The position numbers and the translations under genes are program-made. This document shows positions 8,824 to 17,950 of a stretch of DNA of 44,061 bases, piece by piece. The stretch's first letter is position 1, and the number at the start of each line of letters is the position of its first letter. Under the pieces are notes generated by a model. The model had not been told where the DNA came from. It did no database searches and worked only from the letters and a program-made list of their open reading frames with translations. This stretch comes from a virus. The stretch covers positions 1-44,061 of the IMG/VR virus record IMGVR_UViG_3300009285_001736. The stretch is one strand, 5' to 3'.

Positions 8824-9283
8824 TTATCAGATCGTGCTGAACCTGCAGGCCGCGCTGCAGGCCATCAGCGTCGCGTCGGGCTACTACTACAACGTGGCCG
8901 GCGCGGCGGTGAAGCTCGATCCCAACCAGGGCGTCGACGCACTGATCGCGCCGGATGGCCCGCGGCCATTTGTGGTGCTCGAGCTGCTGCCGGAGCGATG
9001 GGAGTACTTCCCGGCCAACGAAGTGCGGATCGTGCACCCGGTGACCATTCACTGGGTGAGCACCTCGTCGCCGACGACGGACGAAAGCCGGCTGCAGACG
9101 TTCCTGCGTGGCTGCGCGGACGTGGAGCAGGCCATTGCCGTGGACACGACCCGGGGCGGCCTGGCCACGGACACGCGGATCGCGCGCCGCACGTTTGACA
9201 CCGCGCTCGACGGCGCCCAGGTCTGGGCGATGGTCGAGACTGAAATCCTGGTGCACCGCACGTTTGGCGCGCCGGCGGGCTAG
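8807..9283 (+). CDS. putative tail terminator (gpU-like position)
   Basis: 158 residues. An N-terminal helix (YQIVLNLQAALQAI) is followed by beta strands including PFVVLELLPERWEYF, VRIVHPVTIHWV and VWAMVETEILVHRTF. That arrangement and the position between gpZ-like and tail tube genes suggest a tail terminator or completion protein. GAAGGAAGGGG lies before the ATG at 8807. Confidence 0.6.
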   Translation: MPEPIDYQIVLNLQAALQAISVASGYYYNVAGAAVKLDPNQGVDALIAPDGPRPFVVLELLPERWEYFPANEVRIVHPVTIHWVSTSSPTTDESRLQTFLRGCADVEQAIAVDTTRGGLATDTRIARRTFDTALDGAQVWAMVETEILVHRTFGAPAG

Positions 9284-9297
9284 GGAGGAGTACCCAC

Positions 9298-9537
9298 ATG
9301 GCTCACCTCATGCGAGCGATCGCGTCGACCGCCGTGCTGGCGCGGGAGTATGGCCGCACGATGCGCCCGGGCCAGGTGGTCGACTTCGAGGAGCGTCTGC
9401 CGTGCGGCGGGACGCTTGGCGACCAGGTGCGGCGTGACTGTTTCGTGCCAGTCGAGCCGGCGGGCGACGCGGCCCCGCCCCCCGTGCGGGCACACAAGCG
9501 CGGGCCCTCGGCCGCGCCTGATTCGGCGAAGGAGTGA
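9298..9537 (+). CDS. small conserved-position tail module protein
   Basis: 79 residues, not recognised. It has a short beta-like centre (GQVVDFEERLPCGGTLGDQVRRDCFVPV) and a Pro/Ala-rich C-terminus. GGGAGGAG lies 7 bases before the ATG, so translation is likely. It sits between the terminator-like and tail tube genes. Confidence 0.6.
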   Translation: MAHLMRAIASTAVLAREYGRTMRPGQVVDFEERLPCGGTLGDQVRRDCFVPVEPAGDAAPPPVRAHKRGPSAAPDSAKE

Positions 9538-9543
9538 CGCATC

Positions 9544-10695
9544 ATGGCTGAAACACTGGTTCTAGGCCGGAAAGGCCAGGTCTACGTGGCGACCGAGTCG
9601 CCCTTCGGGACGGCGACGTTCGCCTCCGCGGACGCGGTGCGCCACCTGAACTTCCGGGCGATGCGCAACCCGTTCAATCGGGTCGCCAGCGCCGAGAAGA
9701 AGCAAAGCCCGGGCACGGCGGTCCGGTTCGACCGCCGCGAAACGGCCGAGTGGTCCCTCGAGGCGCTGCTGCGACCCAGTGGCACTCTCAACACGCTATG
9801 CGAGGCCTCCGAGATTCTGGAGGCGGCGTTCGGGTCCAAGTCGAACATCACCCTGTCGACGACCGTGTCGGCCTCCCCGGCGCCGACGACCACCGGGTGC
9901 ACGGTGGCCAGTGCCACCGGCCTGGCCGCCGGCCAGGCGATCCTCGTCACCGTCGGGGCGATCCAGTATCTCCGCTGGCTGACGGACGTCACGGCGTCGG
10001 CGCTCACGTGGGCGCCGGCTTTGAGTGGGGCGCCCTCGGCTGGGGCCGCCGTGAAGGGGGCGTGCACGTACGTCCTCACCACGGATCTGGCCATCTCGCT
10101 GGGCCTCTCGCACTACCTCACCGCCGACACGACGCATTCGAAGGTGGTCAAGGGCGGCGTGGTCGATCGCTTCGGTCTCGCCTTCGCGCAGAACGACGAG
10201 CCGCGGTTCACGGCCAGCGGGCCCGCGAAGACGGTCACGACGCCGGCCGCGGCGAAGCCGGCGGCGTTCACCACGGTGGGCGGCACGCCCCCCTCGGGGT
10301 TGACGGGGGAGCTGCTGATCGGGGACGCGGCGTACAAGTTCATCAAGCTGGACCTGGAGATCCAGAACGGGCTGGCGCTGCGCAACGACACCTACGGGTA
10401 CGCCAGCGCCGAGGCGATTCTGCCCCGCGGCCGGCGGGTCATCACGATGGGCCTCGATGCCCGCGTGGGCGATGAGGCGGTCATCTACGACCTGGCGGAA
10501 GCCGGCACCACGGTGGCGGTGCACAAGCAGACAGGGTTCACCGAAGGCAAGATCATCGGGATCTACGCCCCGCGCGTCGACTTCCAGGTGCCGGACCTGG
10601 ACGACCCCGACGAGGTGCCGACCTGGCCGTTCAAGGGTGTGTGCCTCGAGTCGGCGGATGGACAGAACGACGAACTCCGGATCGCCCTGGCCTAG
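9544..10695 (+). CDS. major tail tube protein
   Basis: 383 residues. It starts MAETLVLGRKGQVYVATESPFGT, typical of siphovirus tube proteins, and ends CLESADGQNDELRIALA, a common end for this family. The middle holds an inserted Ala/Thr/Gly-rich segment (about residues 98-178) that may be an extra surface domain. AAGGAG lies 6 bases from the ATG. A perfect hairpin follows it, then the tail assembly chaperone, the usual order. Confidence 0.8.
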   Translation: MAETLVLGRKGQVYVATESPFGTATFASADAVRHLNFRAMRNPFNRVASAEKKQSPGTAVRFDRRETAEWSLEALLRPSGTLNTLCEASEILEAAFGSKSNITLSTTVSASPAPTTTGCTVASATGLAAGQAILVTVGAIQYLRWLTDVTASALTWAPALSGAPSAGAAVKGACTYVLTTDLAISLGLSHYLTADTTHSKVVKGGVVDRFGLAFAQNDEPRFTASGPAKTVTTPAAAKPAAFTTVGGTPPSGLTGELLIGDAAYKFIKLDLEIQNGLALRNDTYGYASAEAILPRGRRVITMGLDARVGDEAVIYDLAEAGTTVAVHKQTGFTEGKIIGIYAPRVDFQVPDLDDPDEVPTWPFKGVCLESADGQNDELRIALA

Positions 10696-10731
10696 TGGCC
10701 GGGCTCACGCCGCGCATGCGGCTCTGCCTCA

Positions 10732-10759
10732 TGGGACCGGGAGGCGAAGTCCGGTCCCA
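10732..10759 (+). terminator. perfect 9-bp hairpin after the tail tube gene
   Basis: TGGGACCGG (10732-10740) pairs with CCGGTCCCA (10751-10759) around a 10-base loop. There is no T-run. The surrounding 10696-10903 gap (208 bases) holds no convincing gene. It may stabilise the tail tube mRNA or reduce read-through into downstream tail genes. Confidence 0.55.
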
Positions 10760-10903
10760 CCCCTGCATCTCGCGTCACCGCATGACTGGCGGGCCTCCGT
10801 ATTCAGACGGCCGGCTGGCCGGTCCCACTCCGCGGGGCGCCTCGAACGTCGCTGGGTGGGCCGCGTGGGCGGTCCGGCTGTTCTCTCATCCAGAGGTTCG
10901 ACG

Positions 10904-11455
10904 ATGCTTGAGCTCTTCAGTTACCGGGACGTCCCCGTCGAGATCGAGGGGCAGGCGATCACACTCCAGATCAAGCGGCTGACGTTCGACGAGTCCGAGG
11001 TCTATCGGCGACAGCTCGACTGGTTCACCGCCATCCGCAAACAGCCGAAGCCGTCCACGCTCGAGGAGGCGTCCAAACGCGACGACGATCTGAGTGCGTT
11101 CGTGACGCAGGCGATTGGCGACTACGTGCGGGTGAAGCCGGGGCAGATGACGTTCGACGGGGCGCCGGTCAGCACGGGGCTGGAGTTCGTGCGGGCCTAC
11201 GGCGGCAGTCCGACCGTCGTGATCGCATTGTTGATGGCGATTTCCGCCTACAACGAGGTGAGTGACGACGAAAAAAAAGCCTGGCTGTCGCTGTCCGATT
11301 CGAAGGCTTCCTCGCCCGCGCCGACCGCGACAGCGAGTGGGGGCAGACCGGGCGCGACTGCCGACGCTGCCGTGCCCGCGGGCTCTGCGCCGACCGCAAT
11401 TGCGCCGGTGAGCGACGAGACCAGCTCGTCTGGGTCGACGGCGAGCTCGAGCTGA
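10904..11455 (+). CDS. tail assembly chaperone, short form (gpG-like)
   Basis: 183 residues if read without frameshift. The first about 125 residues are a compact domain (LFSYRDVPVEIEGQAITLQIKRLTFDE...VIALLMAISAYNEVSDDEKK). The last about 58 are Ser/Ala/Thr/Pro-rich and look like out-of-frame translation of the overlapping real sequence. The position before the tape measure and the A8 slippery run match the G/GT chaperones of lambda-like phages. ATG 10904 was chosen because upstream in-frame codons lie in the hairpin region. Confidence 0.8.
   Translation: MLELFSYRDVPVEIEGQAITLQIKRLTFDESEVYRRQLDWFTAIRKQPKPSTLEEASKRDDDLSAFVTQAIGDYVRVKPGQMTFDGAPVSTGLEFVRAYGGSPTVVIALLMAISAYNEVSDDEKKAWLSLSDSKASSPAPTATASGGRPGATADAAVPAGSAPTAIAPVSDETSSSGSTASSS
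11271..11278 (+). promoter_or_regulatory. programmed -1 frameshift slippery site (A8)
   Basis: Eight A residues read GAA AAA AAA GCC in the chaperone frame, so 11272-11278 is an A AAA AAA heptamer. A -1 slip gives ...DDEKK followed by SLAVAVRFEGFL, and this frame stays open to 11733. Frameshifting at this point is the known rule for tail chaperones of the lambda G/GT type. Confidence 0.8.
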
Positions 11456-11733
11456 CCGATTGCCCGGTGCGCTATCTGTCGGCCGAGACCGACAGCGTGC
11501 TCCGGTGGTTCGAGGCGACGCATGAGCAGGCGGCGACGATGGGGGCGAGCTGGTGGCGCGTGGCGCACCTGCCGCGGGCTGGCGGGATCGGGGATCAGGA
11601 CGCGTGGCTCTGGCGTGCGTTGACTGTGGTGAGGGCGGAGATGAATGCCGTGTTGTGGCGCCAGTTACGGGAGCAGGCCGACGACGATCGGCTCCAGCGC
11701 TGGCGCGATCGCGTGCGTGAGGAACGAGGCTGA
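11278..11733 (+). CDS. C-terminal extension of the chaperone (gpGT-like), reached by -1 frameshift
   Basis: 151 residues in the -1 frame. It contains a Cys-rich patch (CRRCRARGLCADRNC, then CPVRYL), possibly a metal site, followed by a helical domain rich in Trp (SWWRVAHL, DAWLWRAL). The fusion from 10904 would be about 276 residues. An independent start at GTG 11467 is possible but would drop the Cys patch. The frame is open and protein-like throughout, while the competing frame is low complexity. It ends 2 bases before the tape measure. Confidence 0.75.
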   Translation, partial: SLAVAVRFEGFLARADRDSEWGQTGRDCRRCRARGLCADRNCAGERRDQLVWVDGELELTDCPVRYLSAETDSVLRWFEATHEQAATMGASWWRVAHLPRAGGIGDQDAWLWRALTVVRAEMNAVLWRQLREQADDDRLQRWRDRVREERG

Positions 11734-11735
11734 GC

Positions 11736-14504
11736 GTGGCGGATAGCCGAACCATCGAGATTCGGATCACGGCCAAGAACCTCGCCGACCCCGAGGTCGC
11801 AAAGGCGCTCGCCCAGTTGAAGGGCGTCACCGACGGGACCGTCAAGGTTAAGCAGGCGACCGAGGAATCGACAGGCAGCCTCACGAAGAACGTCGCGTCG
11901 TACGCGGCTGGCCTGGCGACCTGGGAGGGAGCCAAGCGGCTCTGGAGTGGTCTGACTTCCTTCGTGGGGTCGTCGATCGCGGCGTTCGCGGAGCAGGAGT
12001 CGGCGCAGGTCAAGCTGACCGCGGCGCTGCGAAACCAGAGCCTCGCGATCCCGTCAGTGATTCGCGAGTACACCGCGATGGCGTCCGCCATGCAGCGGAT
12101 GAGCGTGTTCGGGGACGAGGCCGTGCTCGGCGTCCAGGCGATGCTGATCCAGGTCGGCGGGGTGATGCCGTCCCAGATGCAGCGGGCGACGCAGGCCACC
12201 CTTGATCTGGCCGCCGGCTTGGGGATGGACCTCAACGCGGCCGGAATGCTCGTCGCCAAGGCGATGAGCGGGAACACGGACACGCTCGGTCGTTATGGGA
12301 TCACCCTGAACAAAGCCAGGATCGAAGCCGAAGGCACGTCCTACGTTCTGGGAGAGCTGAACAAGCGGTTCGGGGGGCAGGCGGAAGCCCAGCTCGAGAC
12401 CTACGCCGGGCGGACCGCCCAACTCAGCAACGCCTGGGGGGACTTCAAGGAACAGGTCGGCGCGTTCATCGTCACGAATCCGCTCGTCATCAAGCATCTC
12501 AACGATGCGGCCGACTCAGCGACCGAGGCGTCGGGGTCGGTTGACGGGATGTCGCTGTCGTGGGCGTCGTTCTTCGTGAACGCCGCGGGCAGTAACACCG
12601 TCCTGGTCGACCTGATTCGCTCCATGGAGAACAGCGCCGACGCGGCAAACGAGGCGCGATCGATGCTGCGGCAGGCGACGGCTGGCCTGCAGGAGTATCG
12701 CGGCTCCATTCAGGACGCGTCTGGGGCCCAGGACGTCGCCGCGCGCGGCCTGGCAGTGTTCAACAGCGCCCAGGAACAGTTCGAAGCCCGGGTCCGATCG
12801 GCCAAGACGGCCACCGCGGGCCTGACCACCGAACAGAAGTCGCAGATCCGGACCCTCTTGGATCTCGGTGATTCCGTGGGCGGCGTGTCGTCGACGCTTA
12901 ACTTGTCGGAGCGCGCCGTGAAGGCGTACGCGGATCAGGTGAAAGCGTCGGAGCAGGCGCAGAAGAAAGCGGCGGAAAAGGCCAAGGCCCTCGCCGAGCA
13001 GATGGTGAAGCTCGATGACGCGCTCTACAAGACGGCGCAGGAGGGCATGGCGGCCGTCATCAAGGGGGCGCGCGAGGCCGACACCTCCTTCGATGACCTG
13101 CTCCAAACCACGATCGACCTGACGGCGGCGCTCCCGCGGGCGAAACAGGTGAGCGCCGGGCTCGGCTCAGAACTGCTGAAGATGGGCGAGCAAGGCGCGC
13201 AGACCGGCGTCAAAATCGAGGACGCCTCCGGCCGGATCGCATCTGGCATCAGCAGGGCCGCCGACGTCATCGAGAACCTCTCGCGCGTGGCTGAGATGTC
13301 TGGGCACAAGACGACGGCCGCCCTGCTCAGCGTGGCGTCGAGCACCGCGAAGGCGTTTGCAACAGGCGGCCCGTTTGCGGCAGCCATGACGGCGGCCATG
13401 GGTCTGATCACGACCTTCGCCAACAAGCTCTTCAAGCTCGAGGGCAAGAAGGTAAACGACCTCCGTGACGACTTCATCGCGGCCGCGGGTGGGTTGCACG
13501 CCCTGAACGTCAAGGCCCACGAAGCGGGCATGACGCTCGACGCCCTGCTGCGGGCCAGCACGGTCAAGGACTACGAGGCGGCGGTCAAGAGTCTCACGGA
13601 TGCGTTCGCCGCGCAGAACGCCAAGCTCGAGGAGCAGAAGCGCCTGCAGGGCGAGATCGCCGGCGTCGAAGGGCAGCTCGCCGCGCTGCGCGCGTCCGCC
13701 GTGCCCTCGTGGGAACAGGTCAACGCGATCGTTGAGAAGTACGGCATCTCGATCGACGGCGTCGGGCAGCAACTTCAGCAACTGTCCGTGACCGACGCGG
13801 CGACGAAGATCATCAACGACTTCGACACGCTCATCCGCGCCGGTGGTGACGTGAACGGCGTTCTCGTCGGCATGCAGGAGGAAATCTCGGAGATCGTCCA
13901 GCGGTCGATCAGGTTCGGCACGTCGATTCCCGAGAACATGCGGCCCCTGGTGGAGCAACTGGCAAAGAGCGGACTCCTGCTTGGCGAGAACAAGGAGAAG
14001 ATCACCGACCTGTCCGGGCTCAAGTGGGGCGCCCCGGTTGAGACCGAGGCCGACAAGATCACCACGGCGATCGGGGGACTGGTGACGAAGCTCGACGAGC
14101 TCATCACCAAGCTCGCTGGTCTGACGAGCGTGTCGGCCGGGGTGGCGACCGAGGTCGGCAAGCAGTGGGCCCGTGAGCCGTGGGCCGACTGGAAGATGCC
14201 CAAGTTTCCGGCGGGCGAGGGCGGCAGCGAGCCCATCCCCGGGCACGCCGCCGGCGGGGTCTTCAATCGGCCGCATCGCGCGTGGATTGCGGAGGGCGGC
14301 CAACCCGAGATCGTCGGATCGGTGACCTTCATTGAGCGAGCCCTCGTCGGCGCGCTCCGCCGCGTACAGGGGATGGCCACGAACGCTGGGACTGTCGGCG
14401 GCCGCACGGTCATCGAGAACCGGATCTACCTGGACGGCCGGGAGCTGAGCGGGGCTATGGCGCGCTGGCTGCCGGACGTGCTCGCCGCGCAAGGGGTGCG
14501 CTGA
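11736..14504 (+). CDS. tape measure protein
   Basis: 922 residues, the longest gene. It sets tail length and helps DNA entry. The N-terminus (IEIRITAKNLADPEVAKAL) and the long helical body with QMQRATQATLDLAAGLGMDLNAAGMLVAKAMSGN and LGRYGI are typical of phage tape measures. A hydrophobic stretch near residues 540-570 (AFATGGPFAAAMTAAMGLIT) may insert into membrane. Coiled-coil segments rich in K, E and Q lie around 400-440 and 620-655. The C-terminus carries a glycine-rich AAGGVFNRPHRAWIAEGGQPE motif. Confidence 0.92.
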   Translation: MADSRTIEIRITAKNLADPEVAKALAQLKGVTDGTVKVKQATEESTGSLTKNVASYAAGLATWEGAKRLWSGLTSFVGSSIAAFAEQESAQVKLTAALRNQSLAIPSVIREYTAMASAMQRMSVFGDEAVLGVQAMLIQVGGVMPSQMQRATQATLDLAAGLGMDLNAAGMLVAKAMSGNTDTLGRYGITLNKARIEAEGTSYVLGELNKRFGGQAEAQLETYAGRTAQLSNAWGDFKEQVGAFIVTNPLVIKHLNDAADSATEASGSVDGMSLSWASFFVNAAGSNTVLVDLIRSMENSADAANEARSMLRQATAGLQEYRGSIQDASGAQDVAARGLAVFNSAQEQFEARVRSAKTATAGLTTEQKSQIRTLLDLGDSVGGVSSTLNLSERAVKAYADQVKASEQAQKKAAEKAKALAEQMVKLDDALYKTAQEGMAAVIKGAREADTSFDDLLQTTIDLTAALPRAKQVSAGLGSELLKMGEQGAQTGVKIEDASGRIASGISRAADVIENLSRVAEMSGHKTTAALLSVASSTAKAFATGGPFAAAMTAAMGLITTFANKLFKLEGKKVNDLRDDFIAAAGGLHALNVKAHEAGMTLDALLRASTVKDYEAAVKSLTDAFAAQNAKLEEQKRLQGEIAGVEGQLAALRASAVPSWEQVNAIVEKYGISIDGVGQQLQQLSVTDAATKIINDFDTLIRAGGDVNGVLVGMQEEISEIVQRSIRFGTSIPENMRPLVEQLAKSGLLLGENKEKITDLSGLKWGAPVETEADKITTAIGGLVTKLDELITKLAGLTSVSAGVATEVGKQWAREPWADWKMPKFPAGEGGSEPIPGHAAGGVFNRPHRAWIAEGGQPEIVGSVTFIERALVGALRRVQGMATNAGTVGGRTVIENRIYLDGRELSGAMARWLPDVLAAQGVR

Positions 14505-15943
14505 TGTCCCAGTGGACCCTGACCACGGCCGGCGTCGCCCGAGCGATCGAGGTCCCGTCGCTGCGGTGGGAGGACCAGCTCAACGCCCGGTCGGCGCTCA
14601 GCTTCGACCTCCTGACGGCCGTGTCGGGCGGCTACCGACCCGTGGACGGGGATGCGGTGGTCCTCACCGATGCGGATGGCAGCACCGTGATCTTCGCCGG
14701 CCTCCTCGAGGAGCCACGCGAGGAATTGGCGTTCGCCGGCGACTGTCTGACGCACAACCTGCATCGGTGTCGCGCGGTGAGCTACGACGCCCTGGCCGAT
14801 CGGGTGATGGTGGCGGCCGCGTATACCGCGCAGACGGTCCAGGCGATCGCCCAGGACATCGTCGCCACCACCGCGTTGGCCGCGGCCGGCGTCACCGCCA
14901 CGGACTACGTGGACGTGGGGCCGACCGTCACCATCACGTTCAACTATCGCCCCGCGTCGGCGTGCTTCGCCGAACTGTGCGAGATCGCCGGGTTCGCCTG
15001 GTGGATCGACGCCGACAAGAAGCTGCATCTGCAGACGCGCGCGGCGGTGGCGGCGCCCTTCGCTATGAGCGACGCTGATCCGCGGTGCTCCTGGTTGCGC
15101 GTGGCCAAGCGCAAGACGAACTATCGCAACATCCAGTACGTGCGCGCTGGCCTCGAACTGACGGCGTCACGGACGGAATCGTTTGTGGGAGACGGCACCC
15201 GCAAGGTGTTCACCCTCGCGTATCCCGTGGGGGTGGTGCCGACCAGCATCACCGTGGACGGCACCCCGAAGACGATCGGGATCCGCGGGGTCGAGACCGG
15301 CAAAGACTGGTACTGGAACAAGGCGTCGACCGAGATCCAGCAGGACGATGGCGGGACGGCCCTGTCTGACGCGGAAACCCTGGCGGTCACCTATCAGGGC
15401 CAGTACCCCATCATCGTCTCGGCGCGGAACGAGAGTGAGATTGCCGCGCGGGCCGCGATCGAGGGCGGCACCGGCGAATATCCGCACGTGGAGGACGATC
15501 CCACGATCGACAGCTCGTCTGTGGCGCTGGAGAAGGCGACGGCCCTCCTGTCGCGCTACGGGACGATCGAGGACGTCGTCGAGTGGCAGACCGACGAGGG
15601 CGGGCTCCGGGCGGGGCAGTTGATCTCGTTGGACTTCACGAAGCACCAGGTCGCGGGCGAATACCTCATCGAATCCGTGTCGGCCAGCCCGCGCGACGAT
15701 GTGGAGTGCACCCTGCAGTACACCGTCCGCGCCCTGTCGGGCGACGGGGTCGGCGGCTGGGTGTCCTTCTTCCAGCGCCTCCTCGACACGCGCCGGTCGT
15801 TCGTCGTCCGCGACAACGAGGTGTTGCTGCTGCTTCGGACGTTTGCGGAAAGCTTGGTGCTCGGGGACAGCCTGGCCGCGTCGTCCGCGGCGCCGGAATC
15901 ACGGATCGGGACCGCCATGATCGGGTTTGCGGAGGTGGCGTGA
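14504..15943 (+). CDS. putative tail hub / baseplate protein
   Basis: 479 residues, overlapping the tape measure by TGATG. The first half looks like a beta-rich hub domain (SFDLLTAVSGGYRPVDGDAVVL, IFAGLLEEPREEL, a helix YTAQTVQAIAQDIV, FNYRPASACFAELCEIAGFAWWID). That pattern resembles gp27/Tal-like hub proteins of siphophages. The middle contains FVGDGTRKVFTLAYPV, a beta segment common in tail proteins. Position after the tape measure supports the call. Confidence 0.7.
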   Translation: MSQWTLTTAGVARAIEVPSLRWEDQLNARSALSFDLLTAVSGGYRPVDGDAVVLTDADGSTVIFAGLLEEPREELAFAGDCLTHNLHRCRAVSYDALADRVMVAAAYTAQTVQAIAQDIVATTALAAAGVTATDYVDVGPTVTITFNYRPASACFAELCEIAGFAWWIDADKKLHLQTRAAVAAPFAMSDADPRCSWLRVAKRKTNYRNIQYVRAGLELTASRTESFVGDGTRKVFTLAYPVGVVPTSITVDGTPKTIGIRGVETGKDWYWNKASTEIQQDDGGTALSDAETLAVTYQGQYPIIVSARNESEIAARAAIEGGTGEYPHVEDDPTIDSSSVALEKATALLSRYGTIEDVVEWQTDEGGLRAGQLISLDFTKHQVAGEYLIESVSASPRDDVECTLQYTVRALSGDGVGGWVSFFQRLLDTRRSFVVRDNEVLLLLRTFAESLVLGDSLAASSAAPESRIGTAMIGFAEVA

Positions 15944-16401
15944 TGAGCCGTGCGACGCAAGGGCTTCGGCTGCGGGTCAATCTGACCGTGGACGTGCACG
16001 ATGCAGTGACCGGCCAGCTCCGGAGCCGGCAGCAGATGCACAACCTGGTCGTGACCGCCGGCCGCAACCTGGTGCGGGACCTGCTCAAGGGCGACTCGAG
16101 CGCGATCCTGACGCACCTGGCCCTGGGGACGGGCACCACCGCCGTGGCCGCGGCGGACACGACGCTCGACACCGAGGTCTTCCGGGATGCGCTGACCTCG
16201 TTGACCGCGGGCGCGTCGACGCTGACCTGCACCTACTACCTCGCCACCGGCTCGGCCAACGGAAACACCCTCGCCGAGGCGGGGCTCCTGACGGCGGCCA
16301 GCGGCGGCACCCTGTACGCCCGGGCGCTGCTGGCGTCGACGATTGCGAAAACCGCGGCGATTTCGGTCACGTTCGCCTGGACGCTGGCCTTCGGAGTGTG
16401 A
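15943..16401 (+). CDS. tail fibre/baseplate-associated protein, hypothetical
   Basis: 152 residues, starting in the overlap TGATG. It has a beta-rich N-terminus (LRLRVNLTVDVHDAVTG), then HNLVVTAGRNLVRDLLKGD and LTHLALGTGTTA. This 'N.vv..g.n.v...l.g......hla.GtGtta' pattern is frequent in phage tail fibre-associated proteins. The rest is Ala/Thr/Ser-rich beta sequence. Exact role unknown. Confidence 0.6.
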   Translation: MSRATQGLRLRVNLTVDVHDAVTGQLRSRQQMHNLVVTAGRNLVRDLLKGDSSAILTHLALGTGTTAVAAADTTLDTEVFRDALTSLTAGASTLTCTYYLATGSANGNTLAEAGLLTAASGGTLYARALLASTIAKTAAISVTFAWTLAFGV

Positions 16402-16406
16402 GGACG

Positions 16407-16781
16407 ATGCCGGACGCACGCGCGATGCCCCCCCCGCTGAAGCCCGTGAAGGCCGAGACGGCGATCCGGGCGAAGGCGGACCATATCGCCGAGCAGCAGG
16501 CGATGCTGCAGCGGAACCAGCGCATTGTGCGCCGGCTCGGCGGCCAGGACACGGTGGATCTCGGCGACGAGCTCGCGTTTCAGCAGGGCCGCGCGGACGT
16601 GGTGGCCTGGTGTGAAACGCACACGGCCAAGGAGATCGCCGCCCGGCGGACCGCGCTGCATGCCCGGCTGGGGCCGGATGGGGTGGCCGCGAAGGGCGGC
16701 AGCATGATCGGGCTGCCGCGCGAGATCGTGGCGCTGATTGCCGAGGCCGAACTGCTCGACCTCGCGCTCGGGGACTTGTGA
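16407..16781 (+). CDS. hypothetical tail-region protein
   Basis: 124 residues, mostly helical (AIRAKADHIAEQQAMLQRNQRIVRRLG), with Met/Pro-rich start and Leu/Ala-rich end. Not recognised. It lies between two fibre-like genes and ends in the start overlap of the next one. Confidence 0.6.
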   Translation: MPDARAMPPPLKPVKAETAIRAKADHIAEQQAMLQRNQRIVRRLGGQDTVDLGDELAFQQGRADVVAWCETHTAKEIAARRTALHARLGPDGVAAKGGSMIGLPREIVALIAEAELLDLALGDL

Positions 16782-17521
16782 TGGCGGCTCCCTATTCGAA
16801 AACCGTGTGGACCACCGGCGACGTCATCATCCAGACCAAGGCGCGGAACTGGGAGGACGGGATCGAGAGCCTGTCGGGTGGCGGTATCGCGCTGGCCAGT
16901 CAGGCCCAATACGACCTCATGCAAGCCAGTGGGGCCGCGGCGTGGGCGCGCATCGCGGGCGCGGCCCTGGGCATCCTCGGGACGGACAGCAGTAAGGTGC
17001 CGACGATCAAGGTGGCCACGGCGCTGCAAAGCTGGCGCGTGAACGCCGGCGGCACCGACGTGGAGGCGTACACGCCCATATCACCGGGGCTGGTGTTGCT
17101 CGGGTCCGCGGATGCCGCTGCTGGTGCGCTCAGTGTGTCCATCGCGTCTGATCTGAGCGACGACTACGACACACTGCTGGTGGTCATTGAGCAGGGACGC
17201 GGGTCGGCACATGGCACGGCCGGATACGTCAAGCTGAACGGCGACACCGCGATCACAATTGCGGGCAGCGGCACCATCGGCAACAACAGCGATCAGGATG
17301 CGGTGCAGTGTGCGTACTACGTGCGAAACAACTTCACCTACCATTTCTTCTACGGGAACGGAGTCTACGCGGACTCGGCGCACGCCGCGGCGGCGTTTGC
17401 GACTGGCGGGTACGGCCAGTACGTCGGAGCGTCTGCCATCATCACGTCGGCCTCGTTGGTATATGGGTCCGGCACCGTCGACCGTGGGCGGATCGCTATC
17501 TACGGCGTGAGGACAGGATAG
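16781..17521 (+). CDS. putative tail fibre / receptor-region protein
   Basis: 246 residues from ATG 16781 (GTG 16778 is an alternative in the same frame). It is Gly/Ala/Thr/Ser-rich with repeated beta-like segments (GYVKLNGDTAITIAGSGTIG, aromatic NNFTYHFFYGNGVY). Such composition is usual in phage fibres. The family is not recognised; the role comes from location among tail genes upstream of the DGR target. Confidence 0.55.
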   Translation: MAAPYSKTVWTTGDVIIQTKARNWEDGIESLSGGGIALASQAQYDLMQASGAAAWARIAGAALGILGTDSSKVPTIKVATALQSWRVNAGGTDVEAYTPISPGLVLLGSADAAAGALSVSIASDLSDDYDTLLVVIEQGRGSAHGTAGYVKLNGDTAITIAGSGTIGNNSDQDAVQCAYYVRNNFTYHFFYGNGVYADSAHAAAAFATGGYGQYVGASAIITSASLVYGSGTVDRGRIAIYGVRTG

Positions 17522-17559
17522 GCAACCGGCGCGGCCTGGGAACCGCCAGGGGACATGAG

Positions 17560-17859
17560 ATGCCCGAGAACGGCAACAACAACGGCGCCGGTTGGCTGCG
17601 GAAGAACTTCACGGTCGGGAATGCCGTGACGATCGTGGTGTTGCTCGTGGCGGTCATCACGTGGGCGAAGACCACAGAGCAGATGCCCGTGACCAACGCG
17701 AACCGGATCGCCGGCGCCGAGCGGGAGATGGACGAAGTGAAGGCGGACCTCAAGGTGCGCGTGACCAACGAGATGTTGGACGCCAAGATGGCCACGATCC
17801 TCGCCAAGTTGGATGCCATCGACCAGCGGCTGGCCCGGATCGAGCGGAAGCAGGAGTAG
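17560..17859 (+). CDS. membrane-anchored coiled-coil protein (copy A)
   Basis: 99 residues. One membrane segment (about residues 21-37, VTIVVLLVAVITWA) is followed by a charged coiled coil (AEREMDEVKADLKV...ILAKLDAIDQRLARIERKQE). The pattern WLR.N.T.GN....V...L.A...W...TE, then a coiled coil ending in RL.RIER, is shared with the protein at 22728-23111. Possible roles are spanin- or holin-like, or a membrane partner of the tail. Unproven. Confidence 0.65.
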   Translation: MPENGNNNGAGWLRKNFTVGNAVTIVVLLVAVITWAKTTEQMPVTNANRIAGAEREMDEVKADLKVRVTNEMLDAKMATILAKLDAIDQRLARIERKQE

Positions 17860-17950
17860 GGAGACAGCACCCGGCGGCGGCGGCACGGGCGGAGCTGGCG
17901 CCCTGTCGATTGCGCTGGGCTGAGATGGGGCAATGGAAGGAGCGATTCCT

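Noticed and set aside
13167-14492. 441-residue - strand frame opposite the tape measure
   Set aside because: Antisense shadow of a strongly supported gene.
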